Part shown: positions 51,841 through 60,357 of the stretch, piece after piece | How the letters are laid out: each line of letters starts with the position of its first letter | Numbering within the stretch: position 1 is the first letter of the stretch | Origin: Caulobacter vibrioides | Lineage (GTDB): Bacteria; Pseudomonadota; Alphaproteobacteria; Caulobacterales; Caulobacteraceae | Reading direction: 5' to 3' | Length of the DNA: 64,000 bases | Assembly: GCF_002310375.3 (NCBI RefSeq) | Contig: NZ_CP023315.3 | Coordinates: forward strand, 3,348,001 to 3,412,000 | Translations under genes and position numbers: made by a program | The notes under the pieces: model-generated | Database searches by the model: none | Told to the model about the DNA's origin: nothing | What the model saw: the letters and a program-made list of their open reading frames with translations, nothing else

Positions 51841-53001
51841 ATGGTTCATCCCGTCTTCGACAACCTGCCCACCACCATCTTCGAGCGCATGAGCGGCCTG
51901 GCCCGTCAGCACGGCGCGATCAATCTGGGTCAGGGCTTTCCCGACGACCAGGGCCCCCTGCCCGTTCGCGAAGCCGCCGCGCGGGCGCTCATCGAAGGCT
52001 CGAACCAGTACCCGCCGATGCGCGGCCTGCCCGAACTGCGCGCGGCGGTCGCCGGCCACTATGGGCGGACCCAGGATCTTGCTCTCGACCCCGACACCGA
52101 GATCGTCGTCACCTCCGGCGCCACCGAGGCCCTGGCGGCGGCGTTCACCTCGCTGATCTCGCCCGGCGACGAGGTGGTGCTGTTCCAGCCGCTATACGAC
52201 GCCTACCTGCCGCTGGTCCGCCGGGCCGGCGGCGTGCCGAAGCTGGTCAAGCTCTCACCGCCGCACTGGCGGTTCGACCGGGCGATGCTGGAGGCGGCGT
52301 TCTCCGACCGTACACGGATGGTCGTGCTGAACAGCCCCCTGAACCCGGCCGGCGTCGTCACGCCGGACGAGGACCTGGCCCTGCTGGCCGAGGTCTGCGT
52401 CCGCCACGACGTCGTCGCGGTCTGCGACGAGGTCTGGGAGGCCGTGGTGTTCGACGGCCGGCGTCATCGGCCGCTGATGACCTTCCCCGGCATGCGCGAG
52501 CGCACGGTGAAGATCGGCTCGGCCGGCAAGCTGTTTGGCATGACCGGCTGGAAGGTCGGGTTCCTGATCGCCGCCCCGCCCCTGGCCAAGGCCCTGGCCG
52601 CCGCCCACCAGTTCCTGACCTTCACCACCCCGCCCAACCTGCAGGCGGGCGTGGCCTGGGGTCTCGATCACCACCGCGCCTGGTTCGATGAGATGCCGGC
52701 CGCGCTCCAGCGCTCACGCGATCGCCTGACCGCCGGTCTGCGCGACGCCGGCTATGTCGTGCTGGAGAGCCAGGGCACCTACTTCCTCAATGTCGATCTC
52801 CTGGCCTCGGGGATCGCGCTGGACGACGTGACCTTCTGCGAGCGCTGCGTGACCGAGCACGGCGTGGCGGCGATCCCGGTCTCGGCCTTCTTCGCGGAGA
52901 ACCCCGTGACCACCGTGGTCCGGCTGTGCTTCGCCAAGGCCGACGCGACCCTGGACGAGGCGGTCAGGCGCCTGGCGGCGGCGAGGGCGGCGCTGGTTTA
53001 G
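51841..53001 (+). CDS. Class I/II aminotransferase (YbdL/KAT-like)
   Basis: A 386-residue PLP enzyme. It starts FERMSGLARQHGAINLGQGFPDD, has TSGATEALAAAF, the substrate-binding NSPLNPAG, the PLP-contacting CDEVWEAVVFDG, and the PLP Lys230 in SAGKLFGMTGWKVG. The block GQGFPDD and general layout match methionine/kynurenine-type aminotransferases of the YbdL group. Its partner could be any 2-oxo acid. It begins 38 bases after a terminator, so it has its own promoter. Confidence 0.88.
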   Translation: MVHPVFDNLPTTIFERMSGLARQHGAINLGQGFPDDQGPLPVREAAARALIEGSNQYPPMRGLPELRAAVAGHYGRTQDLALDPDTEIVVTSGATEALAAAFTSLISPGDEVVLFQPLYDAYLPLVRRAGGVPKLVKLSPPHWRFDRAMLEAAFSDRTRMVVLNSPLNPAGVVTPDEDLALLAEVCVRHDVVAVCDEVWEAVVFDGRRHRPLMTFPGMRERTVKIGSAGKLFGMTGWKVGFLIAAPPLAKALAAAHQFLTFTTPPNLQAGVAWGLDHHRAWFDEMPAALQRSRDRLTAGLRDAGYVVLESQGTYFLNVDLLASGIALDDVTFCERCVTEHGVAAIPVSAFFAENPVTTVVRLCFAKADATLDEAVRRLAAARAALV

Positions 53002-53005
53002 GGGA

Positions 53006-53473
53006 TCAACAGAACGCTACGCCGGCGTCTGCGGCGCTGACGGTCAGGCCCGCCTCGCGCCGCGCCTCACGCATGGTCTCCAGCCCTAGCAGGACGCCCT
53101 TGGTCAAGCTAAGGACACTGTAGGGCTTGATCACCAGCCCGTCATAGACCGAGGCGCCCTGCGCGCCTTCCGTGTCCAAGGCGCAGGCCAGGATCGCCGC
53201 ATAGCGCGCGCCGCAGAGCCGGGTTCGCAATCTCACAGCGCAGGCGTCACCATCCCTCGCGCCCAGATGACGGTCCATCAGCACAAGATCAAAGCCGACC
53301 GACGCCGAAAGGACCTCGGCCTCCTCGCCGCTCGCCGCGTAGTAGAGCGACAGCGGCATGATCTCGAGGATCGACCGCGCGATCGTCCATTGGACGGGGT
53401 CCTGGTCGATCACCAGGATCGACGCATGATTTATCGGCTCTTGCGATAATTCCACACAAGAACTCAGAGACAT
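53006..53473 (-). CDS. Receiver-domain protein, orphan
   Basis: A 155-residue protein with a receiver fold: ILVIDQDPVQWTIARSILEI, phosphoacceptor Asp in FDLVLMDRHLGARDGD, and Lys in LVIKPYS. The acid pair after the first strand is DQD, slightly divergent. No output domain is present; a 25-residue tail follows the fold. ATG 53473 is chosen because GGAGG lies upstream with good spacing, rather than ATG 53503. It could receive phosphate from the hybrid kinase at 55761, though other genes lie between. Confidence 0.7.
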   Translation of the reverse strand: MSLSSCVELSQEPINHASILVIDQDPVQWTIARSILEIMPLSLYYAASGEEAEVLSASVGFDLVLMDRHLGARDGDACAVRLRTRLCGARYAAILACALDTEGAQGASVYDGLVIKPYSVLSLTKGVLLGLETMREARREAGLTVSAADAGVAFC

Positions 53474-53612
53474 TTTCAGCCCTCCAAGCCCAATTGAATA
53501 CATAATCTTTACATAGGCTTGGATAATCTTGATTTAAGATAAGAAGCTCCGCCGGCCAAACCACCCCGTTGTGGGTAGATGATCTGGAGCCCTCAAGGGG
53601 TCAGCGCGCAGG

Positions 53613-53846
53613 TCAGATCATCCGCTTGCGCTCGCTGGCGCTGGCCGGGCGGTTGACGGCGAACGCCTCTGCGGTCGCGCGCAGAAACTTCTGGGCGCTG
53701 GGGTCCGGCTCGCGCTCGGCCACCAGCAACAGCGCGGCCTCCAGTTCCTCGCGCCGGATCAGCCCCTTGCCCACCAGCACGCCCGACAGCGCGGTGAACA
53801 GGGCCATCTGGTAGCTGACGAGCGTCTCCAGATCCTTCGCCTCCAC
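53613..53846 (-). CDS. Small helical protein, unknown
   Basis: A 77-residue, largely helical, soluble protein starting MEAKDLETLVSYQMALFTAL. The block LVGKGLIRREELEAALLLVAE resembles helix pairs seen in small uncharacterised proteobacterial proteins, but I recognise no family. The basic C-terminal tail (ERKRMI) and lack of partner genes give no further hint. Same direction as the chemoreceptor gene upstream and the receiver gene downstream. Confidence 0.6.
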   Translation of the reverse strand: MEAKDLETLVSYQMALFTALSGVLVGKGLIRREELEAALLLVAEREPDPSAQKFLRATAEAFAVNRPASASERKRMI

Positions 53847-53879
53847 GTTCGCGCTCCGCCGCTGAGAGCCTGTCGAGCC

Positions 53880-53962
53880 TAGATGGAACGATCTAAACTC
53901 GATAAACAGGCTAGAAAATCAAACATTTAGCGCCCTTTTCCACGCTTTAGATGCTTCCATCC
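53880..53962. repeat. Imperfect AT-rich inverted repeat
   Basis: TAGATGGAACGATCTAAA at the left is mirrored by TTTAGATGCTTCCATCCA at 53946-53963 with three mismatches, around a low-GC centre. It lies between the small helical protein gene and the chemoreceptor gene. Confidence 0.6.
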
Positions 53963-53976
53963 AAAGCTAAAGGGCT

Positions 53977-55650
53977 CTAGGCGGCCAGGGCGACGCTGTT
54001 GCGTCTGGCGAGCTGGAAATTGTCGATCAGCGATTGAAGGCGATTGGCCTGTTCCTTGAGGACATGGGCCGATGCGGTGGCTTCCTCCACCATGCCCGCA
54101 TTGGTCTGCAGCAACCGATCCATCTGGCTGACGGCGGTGGAAACCTGGTTGAGGCCGGCGGCCTGCTCCTGGGCCGAGTGGGAGATGTCGCCCACCAGGG
54201 TGCGGATTTCCTCGACCTGGCCCAGAATGGCGTTCAAGGCTTGGCCGGTGTCGCCGACCAGCGCCACGCCCTTGTTGACGTGCTGCGACGACGCGGCGAT
54301 CAACACCTTGATCTCCCGCGCCGCCTCGGCCGAGCGTTGGGCCAGCGCCCGCACCTCTTGCGCCACCACGGCGAAGCCGCGCCCGGCTTCGCCCGCGCGC
54401 GCCGCCTCGACCCCGGCGTTCAGCGCCAACAGGTTGGTCTGGAAGGCGATCTCGTCGATGACGCCGACGATCTGGCTGATCTGGCTCGAGGACCGCTCAA
54501 TCCCGCCCATGGCCTCGACAGCGCTTTCGACGACGGCGCGCGAGGCCTGCGCATCCTTGCTGGCGCGCTGCACCACCGCATCGGCGTGCTTGGCCCCGGA
54601 CGCCGTTCGCGCCACGGTCGCGGTGATCTCTTCCAGCGCGGCGGCGGTCTCCTCCAGGCTGGCGGCCTGCTGTTCGGTCCGGTGCGCCAGGCCGTCGGAA
54701 TGGCTGGAGATCTCGTCAGAGTTTTCGCCCACGCTGGCGGCCGAGGCGGCGACGGTCGACATCGCCGCGTTCAGCGCCTGGATCGACTCGTTGAAGTTGA
54801 TCCGCAAGCTGTCCAGCGAGGGCATCAGGGGCTCGCGCACTTCCGATCGCAGGTTCCCGTGCGAGAGGCCCCGCAGGGCGTTGTCCACCAGGCCGACCTG
54901 GCGAATCCGTTCGCTCAGGTCGGTGGCGATCTTGATCACCCGGACGATCCGGCCGTCGGCGTCGAAGATCGGGTTGTACTGCGCCTGCAGCCAGACGGTC
55001 CGCCCGCCCTTGCCGACGCGCTCGAACTCGTCGGAGAAGAACTCGCCTCGGCTCAGCTTCGTCCAAAAGGCGGTGTAGTCGGGGGCCTGGGCGTGATCAG
55101 GCTTGACGAAAAGCCTGTGGTGGCGACCGACGATCTCGTCACGGCCATAGCCGACCGCCTCCAGAAAATTGTCGTTGGCGTCCAGAATGACGCCGTCCAG
55201 ACTGAACTGGATCACGGCCTGTGAACGGTGGATCGCCTGGATGAACGACGCGTTCTCGGCGGCTCTAACGGTCTCGGCCGTAATGTCGAGCGCCAGCTTG
55301 ACCACCTTCAGCACCTTACCCCGCTGGTCCGTCACAGGGGTGTAGGAGGCGCGGATCCACAGCGGCGACCCGTCCTTGCGAAGGCGCTTGAACTCGCCGG
55401 ACACGAATTGGCCGGACGACAGGGTTTGCCAGAAGACTTCGTAGTCCGACGTCGCCGTGAACTCGGAGTCGACGAAAATGCGATGGTGCTGACCGACGAT
55501 CTCCGCCGGATTGTAGCCAACCGCGCCGCAGAAACCCTCGTTCGCGCGCAGGATCTTGCCGGTGGGGGTGAACTCAATGACCGCGAAGGAGCGCTCGAGG
55601 CCCTTCAGCACCAAGTCAGCCACCGATCGGGTTCCAATGCTCAGACCCAT
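53977..55650 (-). CDS. Soluble methyl-accepting chemotaxis protein with tandem PAS domains
   Basis: A 557-residue chemoreceptor with no transmembrane segment. Two PAS domains lie at about 20-122 and 143-245; each keeps the same pattern (GQHHRIFVD and GRHHRLFVK, then DYxxFWxxLxxGxF, then a YxPxxDxxGxxxxVxKxxxD strand), so they look like a tandem duplication. The signalling hairpin tip is EIAFQTNLLALNAGVEAARA around 400. The two His in GxHH suggest cofactor binding, though this is not proven. It probably senses an intracellular redox or energy signal and reports through CheW/CheA. Confidence 0.92.
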   Translation of the reverse strand: MGLSIGTRSVADLVLKGLERSFAVIEFTPTGKILRANEGFCGAVGYNPAEIVGQHHRIFVDSEFTATSDYEVFWQTLSSGQFVSGEFKRLRKDGSPLWIRASYTPVTDQRGKVLKVVKLALDITAETVRAAENASFIQAIHRSQAVIQFSLDGVILDANDNFLEAVGYGRDEIVGRHHRLFVKPDHAQAPDYTAFWTKLSRGEFFSDEFERVGKGGRTVWLQAQYNPIFDADGRIVRVIKIATDLSERIRQVGLVDNALRGLSHGNLRSEVREPLMPSLDSLRINFNESIQALNAAMSTVAASAASVGENSDEISSHSDGLAHRTEQQAASLEETAAALEEITATVARTASGAKHADAVVQRASKDAQASRAVVESAVEAMGGIERSSSQISQIVGVIDEIAFQTNLLALNAGVEAARAGEAGRGFAVVAQEVRALAQRSAEAAREIKVLIAASSQHVNKGVALVGDTGQALNAILGQVEEIRTLVGDISHSAQEQAAGLNQVSTAVSQMDRLLQTNAGMVEEATASAHVLKEQANRLQSLIDNFQLARRNSVALAA

Positions 55651-55760
55651 GGCGTGGTCCTTCTCGTTTCTTTTGGGAAACGATTGCGCTGGCGTGATTA
55701 TCGGCGGCTTAAAGACCGGTGCGGCATGCTGGCGCAGGCCAGGGCGCAGATGAGGTTATC

Positions 55761-58313
55761 CTAGAGCGCGCTCAGCCCTGCGGCCGCGTCACGCGCCACG
55801 CCGCGCGCCAGGCAGCGGTCCATCACCGACAGCAGATTGCGCAGGTCGATCGGCTTGGCGACATGGGCGTCGCAGCCGGCGTCCAGGCAGGTCTTGATCT
55901 GCGCCGACATCACGTCGGCGGTCAGGGCGATGATCGGCAAGCGATGGAAGCGCGTGTCCAGACGCAGACGGCGCGTCGCCTCCAGCCCGTCCATGACCGG
56001 CATGTTGACGTCCATCAGCACGATATCGACGGCCTCGCGCTCCAGGGCGTCCAGGGCCTGCTGGCCGTCCTCGGCCTCGACGAGGTCGCACTCGAAGGGC
56101 TCCAAGAACAGGCGGATAACCCGTCGGTTCACCGGGTGGTCGTCGACCACCAGGATGCGGCGGCCTTGCAGCGCGGCGAAGCCGACCTGCTCCTGGGCGC
56201 CGTGCTCCTCACGCGCTTGCGGGGCCGGCGCTTCGGCCCGGTCGACCACCATCTCGATGGTGAAGACAGAGCCCACACCCTCATCGCTCTCGACCTTGAT
56301 GTCGCCGCGCATCAGCTCGACCAGACGGCGGGTGATGTTCAGGCCAAGGCCCGTACCGCCGAAGTTCCGCGTGGTCGAAGCGTCGGCCTGGGTGAAGGGT
56401 CGGAAGAGCTTGGCGACCGTGGCCGGGTTCATGCCGATGCCCGTGTCCGCCACGCGCAGGCGCACCCGGACGCGATCGTCCGGCTCGGGGTAGCAGGCCA
56501 GCGCCACCTCGACCTTGCCCTGCGTGGTGAACTTGAGCGCGTTGGAGACAAGATTGCTCAGGCACTGCCGCATCCGCACGCCATCGAACATCAGCGGCCC
56601 GGGGGCCTCGCCCTCCAGGCGGAAGGTCAGGGTGACGCCCTTCTCACGGGCAGTGGGCTGATAGCCGCCGACGAGGCGCGCGCTGGTCTGGACGATGTCG
56701 CCCACCGTCGGCGCGATCTCCAGCTTGCCCGCCTCGATCTTGGAGAGGTCGAGAATGTCGTTGAGCAGCACCAGCAGCGTGTCGCCGCTGTCGAGGATCA
56801 GATCAACCTGGTCGCGCTGATCCGGGGTCAGATCGCCCGAACGCAGGGCCTGGGCCAGACCCAGCATGCCGTTGAGCGGAGTGCGCAGCTCATGGCTCAT
56901 CACCGCCAGGAACGCCGACTTGGCGGTGCTGGCGGCTTCGGCCCGCTGCTGCGCGCCCTTCAGACGTCCCGAGGCCCGCCGCTGATGCACCGCCCACGCC
57001 GCGGCGCCGGCGACCAGCACGCCCAGCAGCAGCGCGATGACCACCGAGGCGCGCGCCAGACTGCGAGACAGGCGGACCTCTTCGGCCAGGCGCCGGCTCT
57101 CGTCGCGCTTGGCCCGCAGCTCGCTTTCAAGCGCAGCGGACATCTCGGCCACGCTGCGGGCGTGGACCTTGCGGGCGGCCAGGCTGTCGGCCTTGCGCCA
57201 GGCGTCGAGCTTGCGGAAGGCTTCGGCGCTACGCCCCCGCCCCTGGTCAATATACGCCTCGACCAGGGCCTCCAGAGGCTGATCCCGCGAGGCGAGGCTC
57301 TCGGGAATGGTCTTCAGTTGCTCCAAGTCGCGGCGCGCGGCCTCGGCCTGGCCAAGCTGCGCGGCGGCGAGCGCGCGCTGGCCCAGCATCCGGACTTGAA
57401 GGCGTCGGTCGGGCTTGGCCAGCAGGCCGGCGGCGGGCGCCAGGCACTGGATCACCCGCGCCGGCGCATCGCGCAGGCCGGCGATGCGCGCGCACAGGAA
57501 GCGATCCCAGGTGACCAGATCGGCGTCGCCGTCGGCCAGGGTCAGCTTGTGGTGCAAGGCCGCGAAGCGCTCGGCGGCGTCCAGCTCGCCAAGGTCGGCG
57601 GCGGTGAAGGCGATGTCGTAGATTCGCTCGATCTTGCGCACATAGAAGGCGTCGCGTTCGTCCAGCGCGGCCGCCTGGGCCATGTGGTCCAGGGCCCCTT
57701 CCTTGTCGCCGGCGTCCGCCAGCGTGTAGCTGTGCACCTGGTGCAGCTCGGCCAACAGCGGTTGGGCGATGCGGCCGCGGCGCTCCAGCTCGACGGTCAG
57801 TTCGGCGGCGAGACGCGCCGCCTGCGCCCAGCGACCGACCTGCCCCAGATGGCGCACGCGTTCGACGCCCGCCATCAACCGGATATCGGGGCCAGAGCGG
57901 TTGAGGAAGCGGTCCCAGTCGGCGTCCTGGAAGGCTTGAAAGCCGCCCCGCTCATGGCGAAACGCCAGGGTCTCAAGATCGACCAGCGTTTGCAGGCTGG
58001 CGTCCTTGTCGCGCCGCGCCACCTCGCGAGTCTGGGCGACCCAGGTGTCGAACGGGGCCTGAATCTGATTGCTCTTGTAGGCGTAGAGCACCCGCCACAC
58101 GCCGTAGAGGCGGGCTTGACCTGTCTCGCGCAGGGCGCGGCGGCCGGCGCGCTCGACGTCCTCGTTATCGCGGGGCGGATTGCGCAGTTCGTGCGCGCCG
58201 ATCTCCTGGCTCAGTTGCTCAAGCCGCTGGGCCAGGGGCGCGGCGTCCTTGGCCCAGGCGCCGCCGGGGCCAAGGCTCACGACGAGCACGAGAAGAATCA
58301 GAAGGCGCCGCAA
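55761..58313 (-). CDS. Hybrid sensor histidine kinase with TPR-like periplasmic region
   Basis: An 850-residue kinase. After a signal sequence the first 400 residues are helical TPR-like repeats, followed by one transmembrane helix (424-443). The DHp helix holds phosphoacceptor His474 (MSHELRTPLNGML); the ATPase domain has SNALKF, DTGIGM and GGTGLGLNI. A C-terminal receiver has DDHPVNRRV and Asp768 in LMDVNMPVMDG. The helical sensor, outside the membrane, may bind a protein or peptide. No cognate phosphotransfer protein or output regulator is adjacent; it is followed by an SDR gene in the same direction upstream. Confidence 0.9.
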   Translation of the reverse strand: MRRLLILLVLVVSLGPGGAWAKDAAPLAQRLEQLSQEIGAHELRNPPRDNEDVERAGRRALRETGQARLYGVWRVLYAYKSNQIQAPFDTWVAQTREVARRDKDASLQTLVDLETLAFRHERGGFQAFQDADWDRFLNRSGPDIRLMAGVERVRHLGQVGRWAQAARLAAELTVELERRGRIAQPLLAELHQVHSYTLADAGDKEGALDHMAQAAALDERDAFYVRKIERIYDIAFTAADLGELDAAERFAALHHKLTLADGDADLVTWDRFLCARIAGLRDAPARVIQCLAPAAGLLAKPDRRLQVRMLGQRALAAAQLGQAEAARRDLEQLKTIPESLASRDQPLEALVEAYIDQGRGRSAEAFRKLDAWRKADSLAARKVHARSVAEMSAALESELRAKRDESRRLAEEVRLSRSLARASVVIALLLGVLVAGAAAWAVHQRRASGRLKGAQQRAEAASTAKSAFLAVMSHELRTPLNGMLGLAQALRSGDLTPDQRDQVDLILDSGDTLLVLLNDILDLSKIEAGKLEIAPTVGDIVQTSARLVGGYQPTAREKGVTLTFRLEGEAPGPLMFDGVRMRQCLSNLVSNALKFTTQGKVEVALACYPEPDDRVRVRLRVADTGIGMNPATVAKLFRPFTQADASTTRNFGGTGLGLNITRRLVELMRGDIKVESDEGVGSVFTIEMVVDRAEAPAPQAREEHGAQEQVGFAALQGRRILVVDDHPVNRRVIRLFLEPFECDLVEAEDGQQALDALEREAVDIVLMDVNMPVMDGLEATRRLRLDTRFHRLPIIALTADVMSAQIKTCLDAGCDAHVAKPIDLRNLLSVMDRCLARGVARDAAAGLSAL

Positions 58314-58391
58314 GTCCGTTCCCTGGAATTCGCGGCAACCCTTCGCGGTTAGAAATGTAGGAGGGGTTAAGCTTGACCGGTTGATCGTGGG

Positions 58392-59156
58392 CTAGATCGT
58401 CGCGCCGCCGTCCAGGACCATCGCCTGCCCGGTCATGAAGCTTCCGGCCTTCGAGGCCAGATAGACGGCCGCGCCGGCGATCTCGTCCGGCTCGCCGATC
58501 CGGCGCAGCGGCACGCCCGTGGTCGAGCGCTTGAGGGTCTCGGGATTGTCCCACAGCGCCTTGGCGAAGTCGGTCTTGATCAGGCCGGGCGCGATGCAGT
58601 TGACCCGCACATTGTCGGGGCCGAACTCGTGGGCCAGGTTCCGCGCCAGCTGGAAGTCGGCGGCCTTGGAGATGTTGTAGGCGCCGATGATGGCGTTGCC
58701 GCGCAGGCCGCCGATCGAGCTGATGATGATGATCGAGCCGTCCTTGCGGGCCTGCATCTCGGGCGCGACCATGCCGATCAGCCAGTGATTGCTGATGATG
58801 TTGTTGTCCAGGATCTTGCGGAACTGGTCGTCGGCGATCCCGGCCAGCGGGCCGTAATAGGGATTGCTGGCGGCGTTGCAGACGCAGATGTCGATCTTGC
58901 CGAACGCCTTGCGGGTCTCGTCGACGAGATTCTGCAGCTCGTCCTTGGCGGCGATATTGGCCGGCACGGCGATGGCGGTCCCCGCACCGTGCCTGGCGTT
59001 GAGCTCGGCGGCGACCTCCTCGCACGGGCCGGCCTTGCGCGAGGAGATCACCACCTTGGCGCCGTGCTCGGCCATCCGCTCGGCGATCGCCTTGCCGATC
59101 CCGCGCGAGGACCCGGTGATGATCGCCACCTTGCCGGTCAGGTCGAAGAGGCTCAT
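58392..59156 (-). CDS. Short-chain dehydrogenase/reductase
   Basis: A 254-residue classical SDR. The cofactor motif TGSSRGIG is at 14-21, NAAS near 94-97, Ser at 146-147, Tyr160 and Lys164 (YNISK) form the catalytic set, and the C-terminus FMTGQAMVLDGGATI is typical. The Arg in the first helix region (SSRK) suggests NADP. It would oxidise or reduce a hydroxyl or ketone group, perhaps a fatty-acyl or sterol-like substrate. It stands alone on the minus strand. Confidence 0.9.
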   Translation of the reverse strand: MSLFDLTGKVAIITGSSRGIGKAIAERMAEHGAKVVISSRKAGPCEEVAAELNARHGAGTAIAVPANIAAKDELQNLVDETRKAFGKIDICVCNAASNPYYGPLAGIADDQFRKILDNNIISNHWLIGMVAPEMQARKDGSIIIISSIGGLRGNAIIGAYNISKAADFQLARNLAHEFGPDNVRVNCIAPGLIKTDFAKALWDNPETLKRSTTGVPLRRIGEPDEIAGAAVYLASKAGSFMTGQAMVLDGGATI

Positions 59157-59232
59157 GGCGCGCTCCCTAAACGCTTGTTTGAATTTCGAGCACAGTGCGG
59201 CGGGTGAAGCGCAGGGTCAAGCCTCGGGCAAA

Positions 59233-59348
59233 TCCTCCCCCCAACGGGGGAGGTGTCGACGCAGAGCGGCGACGGAGGGGGACGCGGCAAGGTCAGCAGA
59301 ACTTCCCCCTCCGGTCCTTCGGACCACCTCCCCCGCTGGGGGGAGGAT
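59233..59348. repeat. GC-rich inverted repeat upstream of the SRPBCC gene
   Basis: Left TCCTCCCCCCAACGGGGGAG and right CTCCCCCGCTGGGGGGAGGA flank a smaller GGAGGGGG/CCCCCTCC pair. Similar in layout to the element at 5433. Sits between two divergent genes. Confidence 0.72.
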
Positions 59349-59425
59349 TTTTCTCAGCATCCCTGTCGGCGTTCGCGCCATCGGTGCGTCCTTGAGGCAA
59401 GATAGCCCTCAATCGGAGACCCCTC

Positions 59426-59917
59426 ATGCCCCTCGACACCGCCGCCGCCCCCGCCAAGCCGGAAGACCGCGACCTCGTTCTGGAGCGCATCATCGATGTC
59501 TCCGCCGAGAAGCTCTACACCTGCTGGACCACGGCTGAACTGATGCCCGAGTGGTTCTGCCCCAAGCCCTGGACCGTCTCGAACGTGCGCCTGGACGTGC
59601 GGACCGGCGGTAACAGCTACATGGAAATGAACGGCCCGAACGGCGAAGTCGTGCCCCATCCGGGCGTCTATCTGGAGGTGGTCCCGAACCAGAAGATCGT
59701 CTTCACCGACGCCTTCACGCAGGCCTGGAAACCTTCGGACAAGCCGTTCATGGTCGGGATCGTCACCTTCGAGGATCTGGGCGACGGCAAGACCCGCTAC
59801 CGCGCCGTGGCCCGCCACTGGACCGTCGAGGACAAGACGGCCCACGAGCAGATGGGCTTCCACGAGGGCTGGGGCGTCGCCACCGACCAGCTGACGGCCC
59901 TGGCCAAGACGCTCTGA
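59426..59917 (+). CDS. SRPBCC (AHSA1/START-like) domain protein
   Basis: A 163-residue single-domain protein with a helix-grip fold. It begins LVLERIIDVSAEKLYTCWTT and has WFCPKPWTV, GVYLEVVPNQKIVFTDAF, and the final helix HEQMGFHEGWGVATDQL. Such proteins bind hydrophobic ligands or assist Hsp90-like systems; the role here is unknown. The DUF1801 gene follows after 13 bases, so the two probably form an operon. ATG 59426 is preceded by GGAG. Confidence 0.85.
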   Translation: MPLDTAAAPAKPEDRDLVLERIIDVSAEKLYTCWTTAELMPEWFCPKPWTVSNVRLDVRTGGNSYMEMNGPNGEVVPHPGVYLEVVPNQKIVFTDAFTQAWKPSDKPFMVGIVTFEDLGDGKTRYRAVARHWTVEDKTAHEQMGFHEGWGVATDQLTALAKTL

Positions 59918-59930
59918 GCGATCATCCAGA

Positions 59931-60308
59931 GTGACCGTCAGCGATTTCCTGGCGCGCCTGGATCCGGAAACGCGCTCCATGGTCGAGCGGCTGCGGGCGA
60001 TCGTCAACAGCGCCGCGCCCGTCCTCGCAGAGCGCATCAAGTGGAACGCGCCAAGCTTCGCGCTTGGCGACGACGATCTGATCACCCTGGGCTTGGAGCG
60101 ACGCGGCGGCGTGCGCCTCGTCCTCCATCGCGGCGCCAAGCCGAAGGACACCGTCGATTTCCGCTTCGATGACCCCGGGCGTCTCGCACGATGGCCAGCG
60201 CCCGATCGGGGCGTGATGGTGTTCAAGGACCTGCAAGCCGTCGAGGCGACGGCGCCGGCCTTGCGTGAGCTTTGCGCGCGCTGGGTCCAAGGCGTCTCGG
60301 AGACCTGA
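59931..60308 (+). CDS. DUF1801 family protein
   Basis: A 125-residue protein starting at GTG 59931. Family features are a helix DFLARLDPETRSMVERLRAIV, then ERIKWNAPSFALGD and a core of beta strands, and LVLHRGAKPKDT. DUF1801 proteins are thought to bind iron or small ligands (frataxin-like fold). It is in operon with the SRPBCC gene, a pair seen together in other soil proteobacteria. Function is unproven. Confidence 0.8.
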   Translation: MTVSDFLARLDPETRSMVERLRAIVNSAAPVLAERIKWNAPSFALGDDDLITLGLERRGGVRLVLHRGAKPKDTVDFRFDDPGRLARWPAPDRGVMVFKDLQAVEATAPALRELCARWVQGVSET

Positions 60309-60357
60309 GGCGCACAACGCCCTTGGCGGGGACGGCGAAAAGGGCCATGTGCCCGGC

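Noticed and set aside
55719..58352. An 877-codon forward frame opposite the hybrid kinase
   Set aside because: The minus strand has all kinase and receiver motifs; the forward reading shows only compositional patterns (Ala/Leu/Gly/Gln/His).
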